Below, one piece after another: positions 27,881 to 40,525 of a DNA stretch of 64,000 bases. Positions within the stretch are counted from its first letter, which is position 1. Each line of letters starts with the position of its first letter. The stretch covers positions 587,760 to 651,759 of the forward strand of contig CAJJDN010000019.1 of the NCBI GenBank assembly GCA_905182985.1. The letters are read 5' to 3'. A program made the position numbers and the translations under genes. The stretch comes from Paramecium sonneborni. Lineage: Eukaryota > Ciliophora > Oligohymenophorea > Peniculida > Parameciidae. The notes beneath the pieces are model-generated. The model was not told the origin of the DNA, made no database searches, and saw nothing but the letters and a program-made list of their open reading frames with translations.

Positions 27881-28997
27881 TAGTATGCTTACTTTCCCTT
27901 TCAAAATTATAAATATAAGGAGGATTTAGTTACTAAATATATATAATAAATTATTATTTATTTTTCTTATATGACTTAAAATAAAATCATTTTTCTATTT
28001 TCATTTAATATTCTCTCCATTTATTAATGAATCAAATAAATAATGATTAAATCATATTATTATTGAATCTGAATTAATGAACAAAATAAAAAGTATTATT
28101 CAAAAATTTAATTTTAATATTATAGGAAAGATATTGGACAATATAATTTAAAATTTAAGAATTGTCTTAGCTTAATTTATTATTTTTAAATGAGGAAATC
28201 TTACGAAATTTCTAGTTAAGATAATCATTAAATTATAAAATCAGCTGGGAATCATTTAATTTTTACTTTTGTTTATATCATTACTTTTTAAATCATCTAT
28301 TTTCTTGTTATTTATACAATTATAAAATTTTTGTATTTAAACAATTAATGATTAATGCTTAAATGAGCTATAGAATTTATTTAAATTAATATTTTTATTT
28401 ATTTGAATAAATCTTTAATACTTGGAATCTTAATGTATAACAAAAAAAAATTTAATATTAATCAATTCAAATTAAAGAAATATCTTAAGTCTCATGATAA
28501 TAGAGGTATTATAAAATTAACCTTTATTCAAAACTTCATATTTTGATTAAGAAATTTTTTGGGGATGCAAAAATAAATATTAAAATTAAAAATGTGTTTA
28601 TCTCATAAAAAGAAATTGGCTTTGAAGCAAATGATATTTCTGATAGAATATGATTTTTTGATATGATGAATTCATAAAAAAAAGAATTAATTGATATAAA
28701 AGTTATAAGTATGTAAATAATTGAAAAGTTATTTTGATAGAGAGAAAGATTGAAAAATAAAGTTCCATGAGTGGTTAATTATTTAAGAATAATTTATTAG
28801 TAAAAATCATTAACAGTATATATGTAAAAATTATCTAATTGTTAAATTGATTGCTAAAGAACTTTAATTTGAGTGTTGTTTTTACACAAATGACACAATT
28901 TAGTCCAGAAATAGATAGAGAAAATGAAAAATGGAAGAAAAGGATTGATTTAATTTCTAATTTCTTTTTTTTTTTTTTTCTTAATTTTGATCCTTTC
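27881..28997. other. Long AT-rich intergenic stretch
   Basis: 1.1 kb with scattered short frames only. Lies upstream of the tRNA and downstream of the SR gene, both on the minus strand. No gene or RNA fold recognised. Confidence 0.45.
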
Positions 28998-29693
28998 TCA
29001 TTTAGATGAAGATGACTTATGTGACTAGCGTTATTTATTGCTAACTGATGATCTGGACCTTGAATTACTTTGTGATCTTTTGCAACTGGTACTTTTCTTT
29101 CTTTTGTTATCTCTTCTTGGACTTCTACTTCTTCTAGTGTATCTACTTCTCTTCTTATTATCTCTTCTTCTTCTTGAGTGAGAAGATGAATAAGAAGAAT
29201 ATGAACGAGATCTTGAATTGGATCTTTTTGATCTTCGATGTCTAAGAGATTAATATTACATATAAAATACCTTGATCTTGAATTAGAATATCTTCTTCTT
29301 CTATTTGGTGATGTACGATTTGGACATTCTCGAGCCCTAAAATAAAAAAATAATAATTACCAATGTCCACCTTTTCCACATTTAAAGCATTCATCATTTT
29401 CTTATGGACCATTTCTTTTACCTTTACGATTGTCTACAATATCTACTTTAAGTTTTTATCCATTAATAGTTTGTCCATTTAAACCAGAAATAGCATTCTA
29501 TGCTTCTTATTCTGAAGTAAAGGTCTATTTATATTTTAGATGAAATTGTTACAACAAAAGAATAGGATCCTTTATAAGCAACATCCTTTATGTTCCCATA
29601 TTTCTTAAAAATATCTTTGATTCCTTTTTCATCTGATATTTTATTGCGACTGTAACCAGCAACAAATAATTGATTTGGTACTATCTCACCCAT
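28998..29693 (-). CDS. SR-type splicing factor (RRM, zinc knuckle, RS tail)
   Basis: 204-aa protein after introns 29525-29552, 29337-29360 and 29242-29270. Residues ~8-77 form an RNA recognition motif (QLFVAGYSR for RNP2; YKGSYSFVTFTSEQEA for RNP1). A CCHC zinc knuckle CFKCGKGGHWAREC follows at about 95-108. The C-terminal ~90 residues are Arg/Ser-rich (SRSRHRRSKRSNSRSRS...). This order matches SRSF7 and plant RSZ proteins, nuclear factors that promote exon/intron definition. The knuckle is split by an intron exactly between the two bases of the Trp codon. The start codon is 29 bp from the divergent start of the WD40 gene. Confidence 0.93.
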
Positions 29694-29722
29694 GTTATAA
29701 GATTTAAATTTTTTAATAATTT
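29694..29722. promoter_or_regulatory. 29-bp bidirectional start-to-start spacer
   Basis: Only 29 bp of A/T sequence separate the ATG of the SR gene (minus) from the ATG of the EF-hand/WD40 gene (plus). Both 5' UTRs and any core promoter must overlap here or extend into the opposite coding region. No TATA motif can be assigned. Confidence 0.4.
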
Positions 29723-32700
29723 ATGAATAATTTGCTCAAACGATTCGAACCATCCTTAACAGATGTGATTAAGTAATAAGGAAATTAATTAGGTATCTTT
29801 AAGAACATTAAGACATGATATTAGTTGAACGTAACCCTTATTAAGCAGATAGATTGATGATGATGTTAGATAATGAGAAATTAGATGCTTTAGATAAGGA
29901 GTTTCATGAACATCCAAATGGTATTGAACTTCCTAATTTTATATGGTTAATGAAATGTGCTATCTCACATGCACCAGAAGATAAATATGAATTAGTCAAT
30001 GGATTAATTAAGTTATTTTAAGATATAGATATTAATGGAGATGGTCATATGGAATGGGCTGAATTCACATAATATATAATTGATGCTGTCATTGGTTCTA
30101 AAGATGCATAACTTTATGATACTAGATTTGAAAAAGAAAGAGAATTAACTGAAATTGAAGTGCTTGATAGAGCTTATTCACGTAAATCTAAACGATATAT
30201 ACCTATGGCTTAAGTTGATGATTCTAATCATAAAAATCCTATCAAAACTGTAATACTAATTTTATTACTATTTTTTAGATCGCTTATTGTTAATAATTAG
30301 ATAGTGTAATTTGTTTAGAATAGAATTCTTAACATTTGAGATTCTATACTCCAGAGTGTTAAGATAAAAAATTTACATTAGCTCCAGAATCTGAATCAGG
30401 AAAAATATTTATTATACACTTTCATACTGTAGATAATTACATTGCAGCAGTTACAAGTGATAGATAATTGATATTTTGGGATGCAACAACTTTTAAAGTT
30501 ATTAAATAATTTAAGTAAGAAGTATTATAAACTGGTATTTGGTATTTTCCTTATCATGAATTATGGGTAACAGCTGGATCTGATTACAATATTAGGGGAT
30601 GGAGTATTCCTTGGAATGAAAAGGATTCAAAAGGATAAGTTATAAAATTTTTAAATGCACATACAAAATAAATAACTGATATTGTTGAATTGATTAGTCC
30701 AAAATTATTGGCATCAGCAAGTTAGGATGGTAAAATAAAATTATGGGATATGTAAGATTAGAAATTTATAACTGAATTGAAAACACCCGCTCCTTCAAAA
30801 AGAGGAGTTAAAGGATTAAGTTATAATTAAGATTATGGATCAAATTTAATTAGTTATGGATTTGAAACTTTTATTAATGTTTATTGTCCTGAAGTATCAA
30901 TAACTAGAGCCTATATTGGAAGATTAGAGGGTCATTCTTCATTAGTTGTAACATGTAAATTCATTCCTTAATCACCTAATTGTGTCAGTATTGATGATCA
31001 TACAAATATTCGAATTTGGGATATTAGATAAATGAGTAGTGTATAAGTGATACCAAATGATTAATAATCTTTAGTGACTGATTTATGTATAATAACAAGA
31101 ACTGATAGATTTGTTTATTCTGGAAAGAGATTGAATTATTTTTATAATGCTGCTTAAATGAGTAGTAATTAGAAACAGAAAGGACCTAATGAGGAAGTAT
31201 ATCCAATAAATGTAGAATTCAATATGTATTTTAATTAATTTGTTGTATTAACAAAATTTGATATAAGAATTTATGATGCAATGGGAGGTAAATTAAAGAA
31301 GGTGATGAATGAAGTATTTGATGATAAGATATAATTGGATTTATCAACTTTTTGTTTTGGTGGAAGATAGCGTAAATTATTTATAGCTGACAATGCTGGT
31401 TTGATAAGATAATATAATATGAAAACAGGAGAATTTTTAAAGAAGGTTAATATGCATAATGAGATTGAGAATTCTGAATTTGCAAATAAGTTGGCTAATA
31501 TAAAGAAGAGGGATACTTTGGATATAAGTGCAATTATATTTTTGTAAGAAGAGAAACTATTAATATCTGCGAGTTAAGATTCTACAATTCGTATATATGA
31601 TGAGACAGATCCAGAAGAATCAATACTATTAAAAGTATTTTGTGGTGGACATTAGAATTCAGAAATTTTATCAATGGCATTTAGTCCTAATTTTACAATG
31701 TTAGCAACAGGGAGTGCAAATGGATTAATTTCTTTATGGGATTTTGAAACAAGTAAATTATGTGGTGTACTTAATACACCATAACCATTAGCAGAAGTAA
31801 CTGCATTAGAATTTGCTGATCCATATCCTGTATTAGTAAGTTTGTAAGGTATATTAATAAGTATTTGGAATATAAAGACTAATAAATGTCTTTTAAGAAT
31901 TAATACGAATCCTCAACATCCAATGTTATCTCTTGCTATATTTTCAGATATTTCATAAGGACCTTCTAGATAAGAATTATTACCTGAATTTGCAGGTCCT
32001 TTAATTGATAAAATTGCTTAAGATAAAAAATCTAAATTAAATTTATAAGAAGAATAAGAAGGTTTAATGAAAGACGTTCAATAATATGATACAGAATAAC
32101 ACTAAAATAAGAGAAGAGCATTACTCTATATGGGAGATTAAAAAGGATATATGCATATCTTATCATTAACAGAATTTTTATAAAGAAAAGGTATTACTGA
32201 AATGGAAAAACTAAAAAAAGGTCATTCCTATTAATTAAAAAGAAAAGACTTAATAGATGTTTCTAAAAGTGTTGAAACTTTCTTAGTTTAAGAGGAGAAA
32301 CAATAATCTCCTGTGCTTACTTGTAATATATAAGCTTTGCTTATTAGATAATGGATTGCTCATAGTTCAGCTATTGTTAAAATTAATAAAATTAAAGAAT
32401 TAGTATCATTTATTAGTTCATCTATGGATAAACATTTTAAGATATGGTCTATGAAAGGAGATTTATTATCAGATATAAGTTTAGCAAAATATGATGGATC
32501 TAATTATTGGAAATTTCCATTTGATTGGGTTGGTTAAAAATTAAAAGATATAGAATTAGTTTTTGATGCTTTAAAATTAATTGAAAAGGAGAATCTCTCT
32601 CCATATGAAAAAGAAAGAGTTAAAGTTAGATTTTTAGTCAATAAATATTTTAATGAAGCATCTTTAGAAGAAATGTAAAGAAATTATGCATAACCAGAAT

Positions 32701-33480
32701 AAGTAGTTGTATAAAGAGAAAAAAAGTATATTTATATAAATATTAAATATTAGACGTCTCATCTAATCTTAATCTCAACCAATGAATATTGCTCTTAAAT
32801 CTATTGCTGAACCCTATAAAGAATTAACATAAAAAATGAAAGATGATCAACTCAAAAAAAAGAAATTAGAATTACCTGAAGTCTAAGAGGAACAAAAAAG
32901 ACCATAATCTTAACATGGTCTTGTCTAAAGATTAATGTTAGCATTTAATGATAATAAAGATATAGCTAAAGAAGATGGGATTGATTCTAAAAAAAAATAA
33001 CCTAATAAAAATACACATCAAAAAAGAATTTAAGAATTACCATAAATGAAACCATCTACTAGTCATTCTACATTCATTTAAAAATATTAAAGAAATTATA
33101 GATTCATCTAAACTTAAGTCTAAACAAGACCACATACTGAATCTAAAAAATATAAATTTGTTCATGATATCAAATACTAATTTGGAGAATCTTAAAGAGC
33201 TATGAAAATCAAATATTATCAAAATTCACTTAAATTCTAATCTGTTAGTCCATAAATGTTATGTGATGATAATGAAATCCTTTAAATGAAATGCAAATTT
33301 TATAAAAAATAAAATGAAGATCTCATAGAATCAGAATCATCAGATAAATCTTATGAAGAAGATGATCTTGGACATCCAAAATAACATAAATAAATTATTG
33401 CTAGTCATAATTTCTTAAACAATGCTTAAAAAAACGATCATAAAGTCTTAAATACAAAAAAAAAGATTTTTGTTGTCTGA
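29723..33480 (+). CDS. EF-hand and WD40-repeat protein, 1226 aa
   Basis: Introns 29793-29812 (20 nt, ends AAG), 30250-30278 and 32726-32753. Residues ~85-115 hold an EF-hand, FQDIDINGDGHMEWAEF, with a good Ca2+ loop. From about residue 230 there are many WD40 units with characteristic endings (LIFWDATT, NIRGWSIPW, KIKLWDM, NIRIWDIR, STIRIYDE, LISLWDFE, HFKIWSMKG), probably two propellers. The last ~300 residues are Lys/Gln-rich and disordered. The combination resembles ciliary WDR49/CFAP337-type proteins, so an axonemal role is possible; this is inference. The length and total frame are consistent after the three introns. Confidence 0.88.
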
Positions 33481-34154
33481 TCTATTATTATTATTCAAAA
33501 TTTATATATCAAAAGTCACTACTCATTTTTTCATCATTTCAATTTATTATCTATATCATAATCATTATTTAACTTTATGAATTTATACCTAAAAGAATTT
33601 TATTTTATGTCTAAATTTATATAATACAACTCAAAATTAAATTATTCTATTAATTCTTTCTTAAAAATACTTTTATTTAATAATTAATTTTATTAATACT
33701 ACCCTAACAACATACTAAAATTAAAGACAATAAAAATAAATAATACCTGAATAATTAATTAAAACAGAAATAAAATATTATTTCTTTTTATTTTATTATT
33801 ATCTCAAATTTCTTACCAAAATGAATAACTTAGATTTAGATTAAAAATACCACAATTGAATCTCAAATATTGATTTTAAGAGAAATATAAAAGTTTAATT
33901 AATGCTAAAAATTTGTATAAACTATTTACTATGAGATTTTGATCTGAAAATGATAGTTTTAAGACTACTTATTCAATGCTCTATAAACTATAATTATTTT
34001 TAAATTTATTCAATATTAATTAAAATATCACGCTTCATCTATCAATCATTTGTTTCTTAGAAAATACCTCATTTTATGACTATAAATAAATATAGATTGC
34101 AAAAAATATATAATTTAAGACAGGTATATAAGATCAATAAATTATTTATTTTTC
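33481..34154. other. Intergenic spacer between convergent genes
   Basis: AT-rich with no coding frame or RNA fold recognised. Confidence 0.5.
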
Positions 34155-35561
34155 TCATTTCTCCAATAAAAAAAGTAGTTCAGCTGCAATAGATCCTCGA
34201 AAGTGATCTTAATTTAAAAACTATTGATTATTTATGAAGTTATTTTCTTTATGTTTATTGTCAAACAAGAAGTCCACTAATTTATCTACTTATTATTATG
34301 ATATAGAATGAACGAAACTAAAAACTTCTCTTAAGTCTTAATTTATTGGTTATAAATTTCTATTTCTAAGTTTTATTTTTTGATCTCTCTATAAAATATT
34401 TAATTATATTGTATTCTTCTTATGATCAAATTTTTAACATATTTCAGCAATTTCATCTTCTGGGCTCATAATATTTAATTTTGATTATTTTGATTCAAAT
34501 ATATCTCCATCTGATGAATCTAAAATATTAGATTAAATATGATGAACATTGATTTCTGATAAAATATTTGAATTTTATTGAATCAATAAATCACTAGGTC
34601 CTTATTATGTTTTTTCACTAGCTAAAATAATACTACTAAACTATTTTTCAGATTTCAACTATTTAATCATAAGCTATAAAGTTGAATCAAGGCTTTGCAA
34701 TTAGAAATTTTCAAATTAAAAATAAGTTGATTCTAAACTTTCTTTTGCATATTGTAATTAATTTTCGAAGTCTATTTCACAGAATTGCTTAGAATATCTC
34801 TCTATAAGATTTTTTTATTAACTTGTTTACAACAATTTAATCTTTTCTTAGATTTTTTATTCAAAATAGGTAAAAAATTTAGTATTTAGTTTATTTTCAC
34901 AAATCCAAGTTGGAAGTATTGATTTCATAAAATTATCATCTTTTTCCCATAAATCTAAGAATAAAATTAGATCTCCTTTTGATTATTAATTTAATTCATC
35001 AAAAAAAATTTCAGTATCATTAATGATGAAATCGATTAATTCTTTAAGCTTTCCATAAAATTAGAAATTACTATCACCTATCCATTAAAGATGAGCAGCA
35101 TCAATATTCAAATCAATTAAGGCGTTAATGACTTAAAATAAACTAATTTTTTTTTGGGTTCGATCTCTTCTAACATTTTCAAATTATTTTTTAATATAAT
35201 CAATGTTTAATTATTATACGTATGTTCCCCATAATTTTCCACCTATAGTTTCAATTTTTAAAGGGGGATTGATTGTTGCATAATGCTCATTAAAAAATTC
35301 ATTCAATGGTTAAAGATCATAAATATCTGAATTGGATAATTTACATAGATGATTTTGAAAGTGTTCCCAAATCAAAACATAAACTTGACATTAAACATCT
35401 AGATTTTAATTTAGTTCTTTGATAATTTAATCAGCCAAACTGCAATAGCTTTATAAACCTTATTTTAGAAGGACTAAGCTATTTTAATAAAAATTATCAT
35501 ATTAATCTTTTAAACTTGAAAAGTTCATTAATCTAAAAGTTTTAACGAACTCTTTATCCAT
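34155..35561 (-). CDS. Unknown protein, 468 aa
   Basis: Single uninterrupted frame of 469 codons, no intron, starting MDKEFVKTFRLMNF. Predicted mostly alpha-helical with Trp-containing patches (VLIWEHFQNHL, IGGKLWGTYVQQL, LFLDLWEKDDNF, ILPTWICENK) in the first 250 residues and a Ser/Gln-rich charged second half. No signal peptide, membrane segment or known motif. The length makes it certainly a gene; the function is not recognised. The absence of introns is unusual among its neighbours. Confidence 0.85.
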
Positions 35562-35771
35562 ATTGATCTCCTTTATTTTTTTTTATTTATTATTGTTATT
35601 TCTAATTAAAGAACACTAGAACACAGTACTTGCGTAATTTAGTAAAACATCTTCAAAAAGAGTAATTTATGGTGGTATCGATTATTTAAGAAGATCGATT
35701 ACTTTCTTGCTATAAAATTGTAAACAAAATGTTACCGATTTTTTTCGAATTTGCTAGAAAAAGAAATAGAT

Positions 35772-36129
35772 ATGTTCTTTAATTAATCAAGAAATTCTTT
35801 ATCTACATAAAATTCAACATCTTCGACAAGCATTTATAAGCAATTAATTAAAGATTTCTTACAGTTTTTATTAGATGATTATCCTGCTCCCATTTATTAA
35901 ATTATTAAATTTGAGATTAGTATATTCTTACATCATTTTTTTAGATTATAGAATATCAAACATATTTATGGAATAGAGTATATACTTTCATAAGGGAAAT
36001 TTAAAATCCCATTTGATTTTAATATAAATTAAAAAAATTGTGCAAATTATTTCTAATTTTAGTATTTTATTTATTAGTTTATTAAAAAAAATATATGATT
36101 ATACAATAATTAGTATGTTGCAATATTGA
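35772..36129 (+). CDS. Small hypothetical protein, ~110 aa
   Basis: Starts MFFNQSRNSLSTQNSTSS and continues YKQLIKDFLQFLLDDYPAP, which looks coding. A 25-nt intron (GTATATTC...TTTTTAG, about 35919-35943) is likely; the frame then ends at TGA 36127-36129, or at 36096-36098 if unspliced. It has a Ser/Thr-rich N-terminus and helical C-terminus, with no domain. A different gene structure is possible. Confidence 0.4.
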
Positions 36130-36391
36130 TTTTGAACTTTAATTTTTAGTGTTAAAATAATATACAATTTTAGTGATATTGAACAATAAAACTAATATGA
36201 AAAAAAACTAAATGAAAATTGTTTTTGAACTTTTTTCAGAAGAATCATAAGACAGATTAGGTAGATTATGAAGTGATATTTGGTAAAATATATAAATAAT
36301 TAGCATGTTTATTATTAATGCTCCATTTTTAAATGAAAATTAACAGTCGTAATTTTGAAATAATTAAAATTCAAATTACACTTCGGAATAA

Positions 36392-37473
36392 ATGGATCCT
36401 CAAACAATATAAGTTATAGGTTTTAATGAATTACCTTAAATTGATCCAAATCAATTAACTTAATTGGCGGCTGAGACTTAATAACTATTTACCTATGGAA
36501 CAAAAGCTTGGTTATAGTTGTTTTAAGCAATTACAAATCTGAGGTGTATTAACAAATATGTACCGCAATATGTGAATTAATTGTTTGAAATGTTTGGATA
36601 ATAAGTCATGATTTCAATAGATGATTCTAAAGTAAAAAATATATTAATCAATAGCCAAAAATTTAAAGAAATGTTGTGACATTCATAAATGAAGTATTTT
36701 CTTTAGGGAGAAATGTGCAAATATGTCCATAAATATTTTAAGTTTTTGTGCCAAAGTTGATTTTGAAATCTTAAAACTCTGAACACAAGTAAATTAAAGA
36801 AGAATGTTTGGTAAATTTTTAATCACTATTTAAGGTTGCTGTCAGTAATTATATACTTAATTGTTCATAATATGAAGCAGGCTTATTTGCAGTGATTTAA
36901 TTGACTGGCTAAAAGAAATCAACTGTTCCACTTCAAAAGTTTTGTCTTTAAGTTCTTGCTAAATAAATCTAGACTATTGGTTCATTTTTATAGTCTTTTA
37001 GTGTAAATACACTCACTTTGCTTTTATAAGCATTAAGTTCATTTTTAAATTCTCAAGGAGGTGAAATATAAACATATGCATTTTAAATTTGTATGTATTT
37101 ACATTCTTTGGTTGGAGATTAAAATTTTAAAAACTGGATGTCAGTTTCTCTAGATCCATAATCTACTTAAATTATGGTTAATAAAATATAAGAAGTCTTA
37201 AAGAAGAAATCAAAAGCAAAATAACACATAACAATGACTGATATGAAATAAAGAATGACATTTGGAGTTTATGAAAACTAAGAATAAGTTGAAAATTAAA
37301 ATCATTTTTAAGAATTCGTTAAAGATAAATAAAAAGCTAATAATTTCTTGGATTTGAATCAAGTTTAACCTCTATAACCTTCTGTTTATTACCATGAAAA
37401 TTTGAATTACTAATAGCAATCTTAACAATCAATGTAAAACTTGAGTTAATAATAATTCATATAATATTAATGA
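36392..37473 (+). CDS. Helical repeat (HEAT-like) protein, 352 aa
   Basis: One 23-nt intron at 36632-36654. MDPQTIQVIGFNEL opens the protein. From about residue 35 to 260 it consists of regularly spaced amphipathic helices (LFTYGTKAWLQLFQAI, VNQLFEMFGQQ, NVVTFINEVFSLG, LFKVAVSNYILNCS, TLTLLLQALSSFLNS) that resemble HEAT/ARM solenoid packing. The tail is Gln-rich. A scaffold or transport-related role is possible but not shown. An in-frame TGA just upstream supports the chosen ATG. Confidence 0.72.
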
Positions 37474-37880
37474 TTTATAAACAAAATTTCAAAATTTATT
37501 TATAAAAGAAATTTATCAACAATTAGTATTTAAATGAGATCATAAGTGTAATTTTATCAATATTTCTACAAAGCTTCCTAAATAGTAAGCTATTTAACTC
37601 CTACATCTAATACATGGTATTATAAAAGTAACACTCATTAAATTTAGTATATATCTAATTCTTTAACAAGTTTTTATAATGAATTTGATTCAATTGTTTG
37701 CAAAATTTAGTTGTAGAAATTACACACTTAAAAGATTATCGGATTATTTTAATATATCATATTAAGATATATTTTTTAATTCTTAATTATGGTTTATTTA
37801 TAATCATAAATAAATATATAAATGATTTGCTACATATTTCTAGCTGTTTTAGCAGTCCTATTTTATGTATTTGTAATACA

Positions 37881-39202
37881 TATCTATGTGCAATTGTGGT
37901 TATTAAATTGAAACATGGAAAAGAGGTTTATATTTTCTATTTCCCTTTATTTGGTGATTACTTTTATTTGAAAAACTCTTTTGAAAAATATGGTGATGCT
38001 ACAGAGATCTTTAAACAAAGGTATTAAAAGAATCCTGACATCAAATTTGTAGCTACTAACTTTTTAAATAAAGTCTTTCTATTCATCTAAGACCCTGAAT
38101 ATTATAAATCAGTTCTTGTAAATCATTAGAGCTATTCAAAAGTAGATATCCTATATCATCCGTAAAAATTTAACTAAATTTAATAAATTATCATCAACTT
38201 CAATTTTATTTGGTGGGCCAGAAAAAGTTAAGTAACAAAGAATTTTATTAGGTGAAGCTTTCACATTTGTAGAAATTAGAAAAGGATGATAAAACAAATA
38301 TCTTAGATTTTTTAACAAAAACATCAAGTGAAATAATAATTAAGACGTTTTTTTGCAAGGAATTATAAGATATAATTGTATAAGGAAATGATATTACTAC
38401 TGAGATGAATGATTTGATATAGTTGTTAAATGAAACCTTTTTTTGAATATTATAGTAGAATTAAACAAAAATAATTGATAACTCTAATTAAATAGTCAAG
38501 AGTTCACCTAAAATTTAGAATAATACAAAATGATAATAAAAAGAAAAAATAATATTAAGATTGATATACTATAACATAATTAGGTAATATGCAAATGAAT
38601 GATTTTTATGTGAATGTTAAGTTAGCATTATTTGGTAGAAAATCTTTTGGTTTTTACTCTTCGAAAAAAGAAAAACTTTTAGATTCTCGTATTGATAGAT
38701 TAATAGATGATACTTTGATGCCAGTAATAAAAAATAAGATTTCTAACTATAAACCTAATTAAAATTAGGATTTTTTAGATATATATATTGAGACATATCT
38801 TAATTAAAAGGCAAATGAACCAAAGATTACAGAATTAGAATTATGTTAATTATTTGTTTCAATTGTTTCAGCAGGGACTGATACATCATCACATTAAATA
38901 GCAATAACTCTTTATTATTTGGGATTAGATAGAAAAGCATAAGAGGAGATAAGATAAGAATTAGTAAATGTAGTAGGGGATGAATTAGACATTTAACCAT
39001 AACATTTAAATAAGTTGGCTCTTTTGAATGCATTTATTTATGAAGCCTTTAGAATTAAAAATACTGTTATTCAACCATTGACTAGAATAGCTAAAGAATC
39101 TCATTTTATTAAAAATTTGAAAATTGAGAAAGGTCTATCACATTATTAATTTTATTAGGTACTTATGTATTATAGTCTATAAAAATAGTCATCTATAGCT
39201 GC
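37881..39202. repeat. Assembly duplication B, copy 1 (1322 bp)
   Basis: Identical by eye to 39204-40525 with a single N at 39203 between them. It covers most of the P450 gene. Interpreted as an unmerged contig overlap. Confidence 0.9.
38451..38571 (+). other. 121-bp TA-flanked insert in P450 (candidate IES)
   Basis: Begins TATAGTAG, a full match to the Paramecium IES end consensus TAYAGYNR, and ends ...ATACTATA, whose inverse matches TATAG followed by T. Its length shifts the frame, and removing it puts the exon before (LLNETFF) and after (TQLGNMQMNDF) in one frame, though a TGA just upstream remains. It recurs at 39774-39894 in the duplicate. Confidence 0.4.
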
Positions 39203-39203
39203 N

Positions 39204-40525
39204 TATCTATGTGCAATTGTGGTTATTAAATTGAAACATGGAAAAGAGGTTTATATTTTCTATTTCCCTTTATTTGGTGATTACTTTTATTTGAAAAACT
39301 CTTTTGAAAAATATGGTGATGCTACAGAGATCTTTAAACAAAGGTATTAAAAGAATCCTGACATCAAATTTGTAGCTACTAACTTTTTAAATAAAGTCTT
39401 TCTATTCATCTAAGACCCTGAATATTATAAATCAGTTCTTGTAAATCATTAGAGCTATTCAAAAGTAGATATCCTATATCATCCGTAAAAATTTAACTAA
39501 ATTTAATAAATTATCATCAACTTCAATTTTATTTGGTGGGCCAGAAAAAGTTAAGTAACAAAGAATTTTATTAGGTGAAGCTTTCACATTTGTAGAAATT
39601 AGAAAAGGATGATAAAACAAATATCTTAGATTTTTTAACAAAAACATCAAGTGAAATAATAATTAAGACGTTTTTTTGCAAGGAATTATAAGATATAATT
39701 GTATAAGGAAATGATATTACTACTGAGATGAATGATTTGATATAGTTGTTAAATGAAACCTTTTTTTGAATATTATAGTAGAATTAAACAAAAATAATTG
39801 ATAACTCTAATTAAATAGTCAAGAGTTCACCTAAAATTTAGAATAATACAAAATGATAATAAAAAGAAAAAATAATATTAAGATTGATATACTATAACAT
39901 AATTAGGTAATATGCAAATGAATGATTTTTATGTGAATGTTAAGTTAGCATTATTTGGTAGAAAATCTTTTGGTTTTTACTCTTCGAAAAAAGAAAAACT
40001 TTTAGATTCTCGTATTGATAGATTAATAGATGATACTTTGATGCCAGTAATAAAAAATAAGATTTCTAACTATAAACCTAATTAAAATTAGGATTTTTTA
40101 GATATATATATTGAGACATATCTTAATTAAAAGGCAAATGAACCAAAGATTACAGAATTAGAATTATGTTAATTATTTGTTTCAATTGTTTCAGCAGGGA
40201 CTGATACATCATCACATTAAATAGCAATAACTCTTTATTATTTGGGATTAGATAGAAAAGCATAAGAGGAGATAAGATAAGAATTAGTAAATGTAGTAGG
40301 GGATGAATTAGACATTTAACCATAACATTTAAATAAGTTGGCTCTTTTGAATGCATTTATTTATGAAGCCTTTAGAATTAAAAATACTGTTATTCAACCA
40401 TTGACTAGAATAGCTAAAGAATCTCATTTTATTAAAAATTTGAAAATTGAGAAAGGTCTATCACATTATTAATTTTATTAGGTACTTATGTATTATAGTC
40501 TATAAAAATAGTCATCTATAGCTGC
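39204..40525. repeat. Assembly duplication B, copy 2 (1322 bp)
   Basis: Second copy of 37881-39202, continuous into the 3' end of the P450 gene. Confidence 0.9.

Noticed and set aside
38827..39033. Minus-strand ORF and its copy at 40150-40356
   Set aside because: Shadow of the P450 I-helix/ExxR exon, repeated by assembly duplication B.
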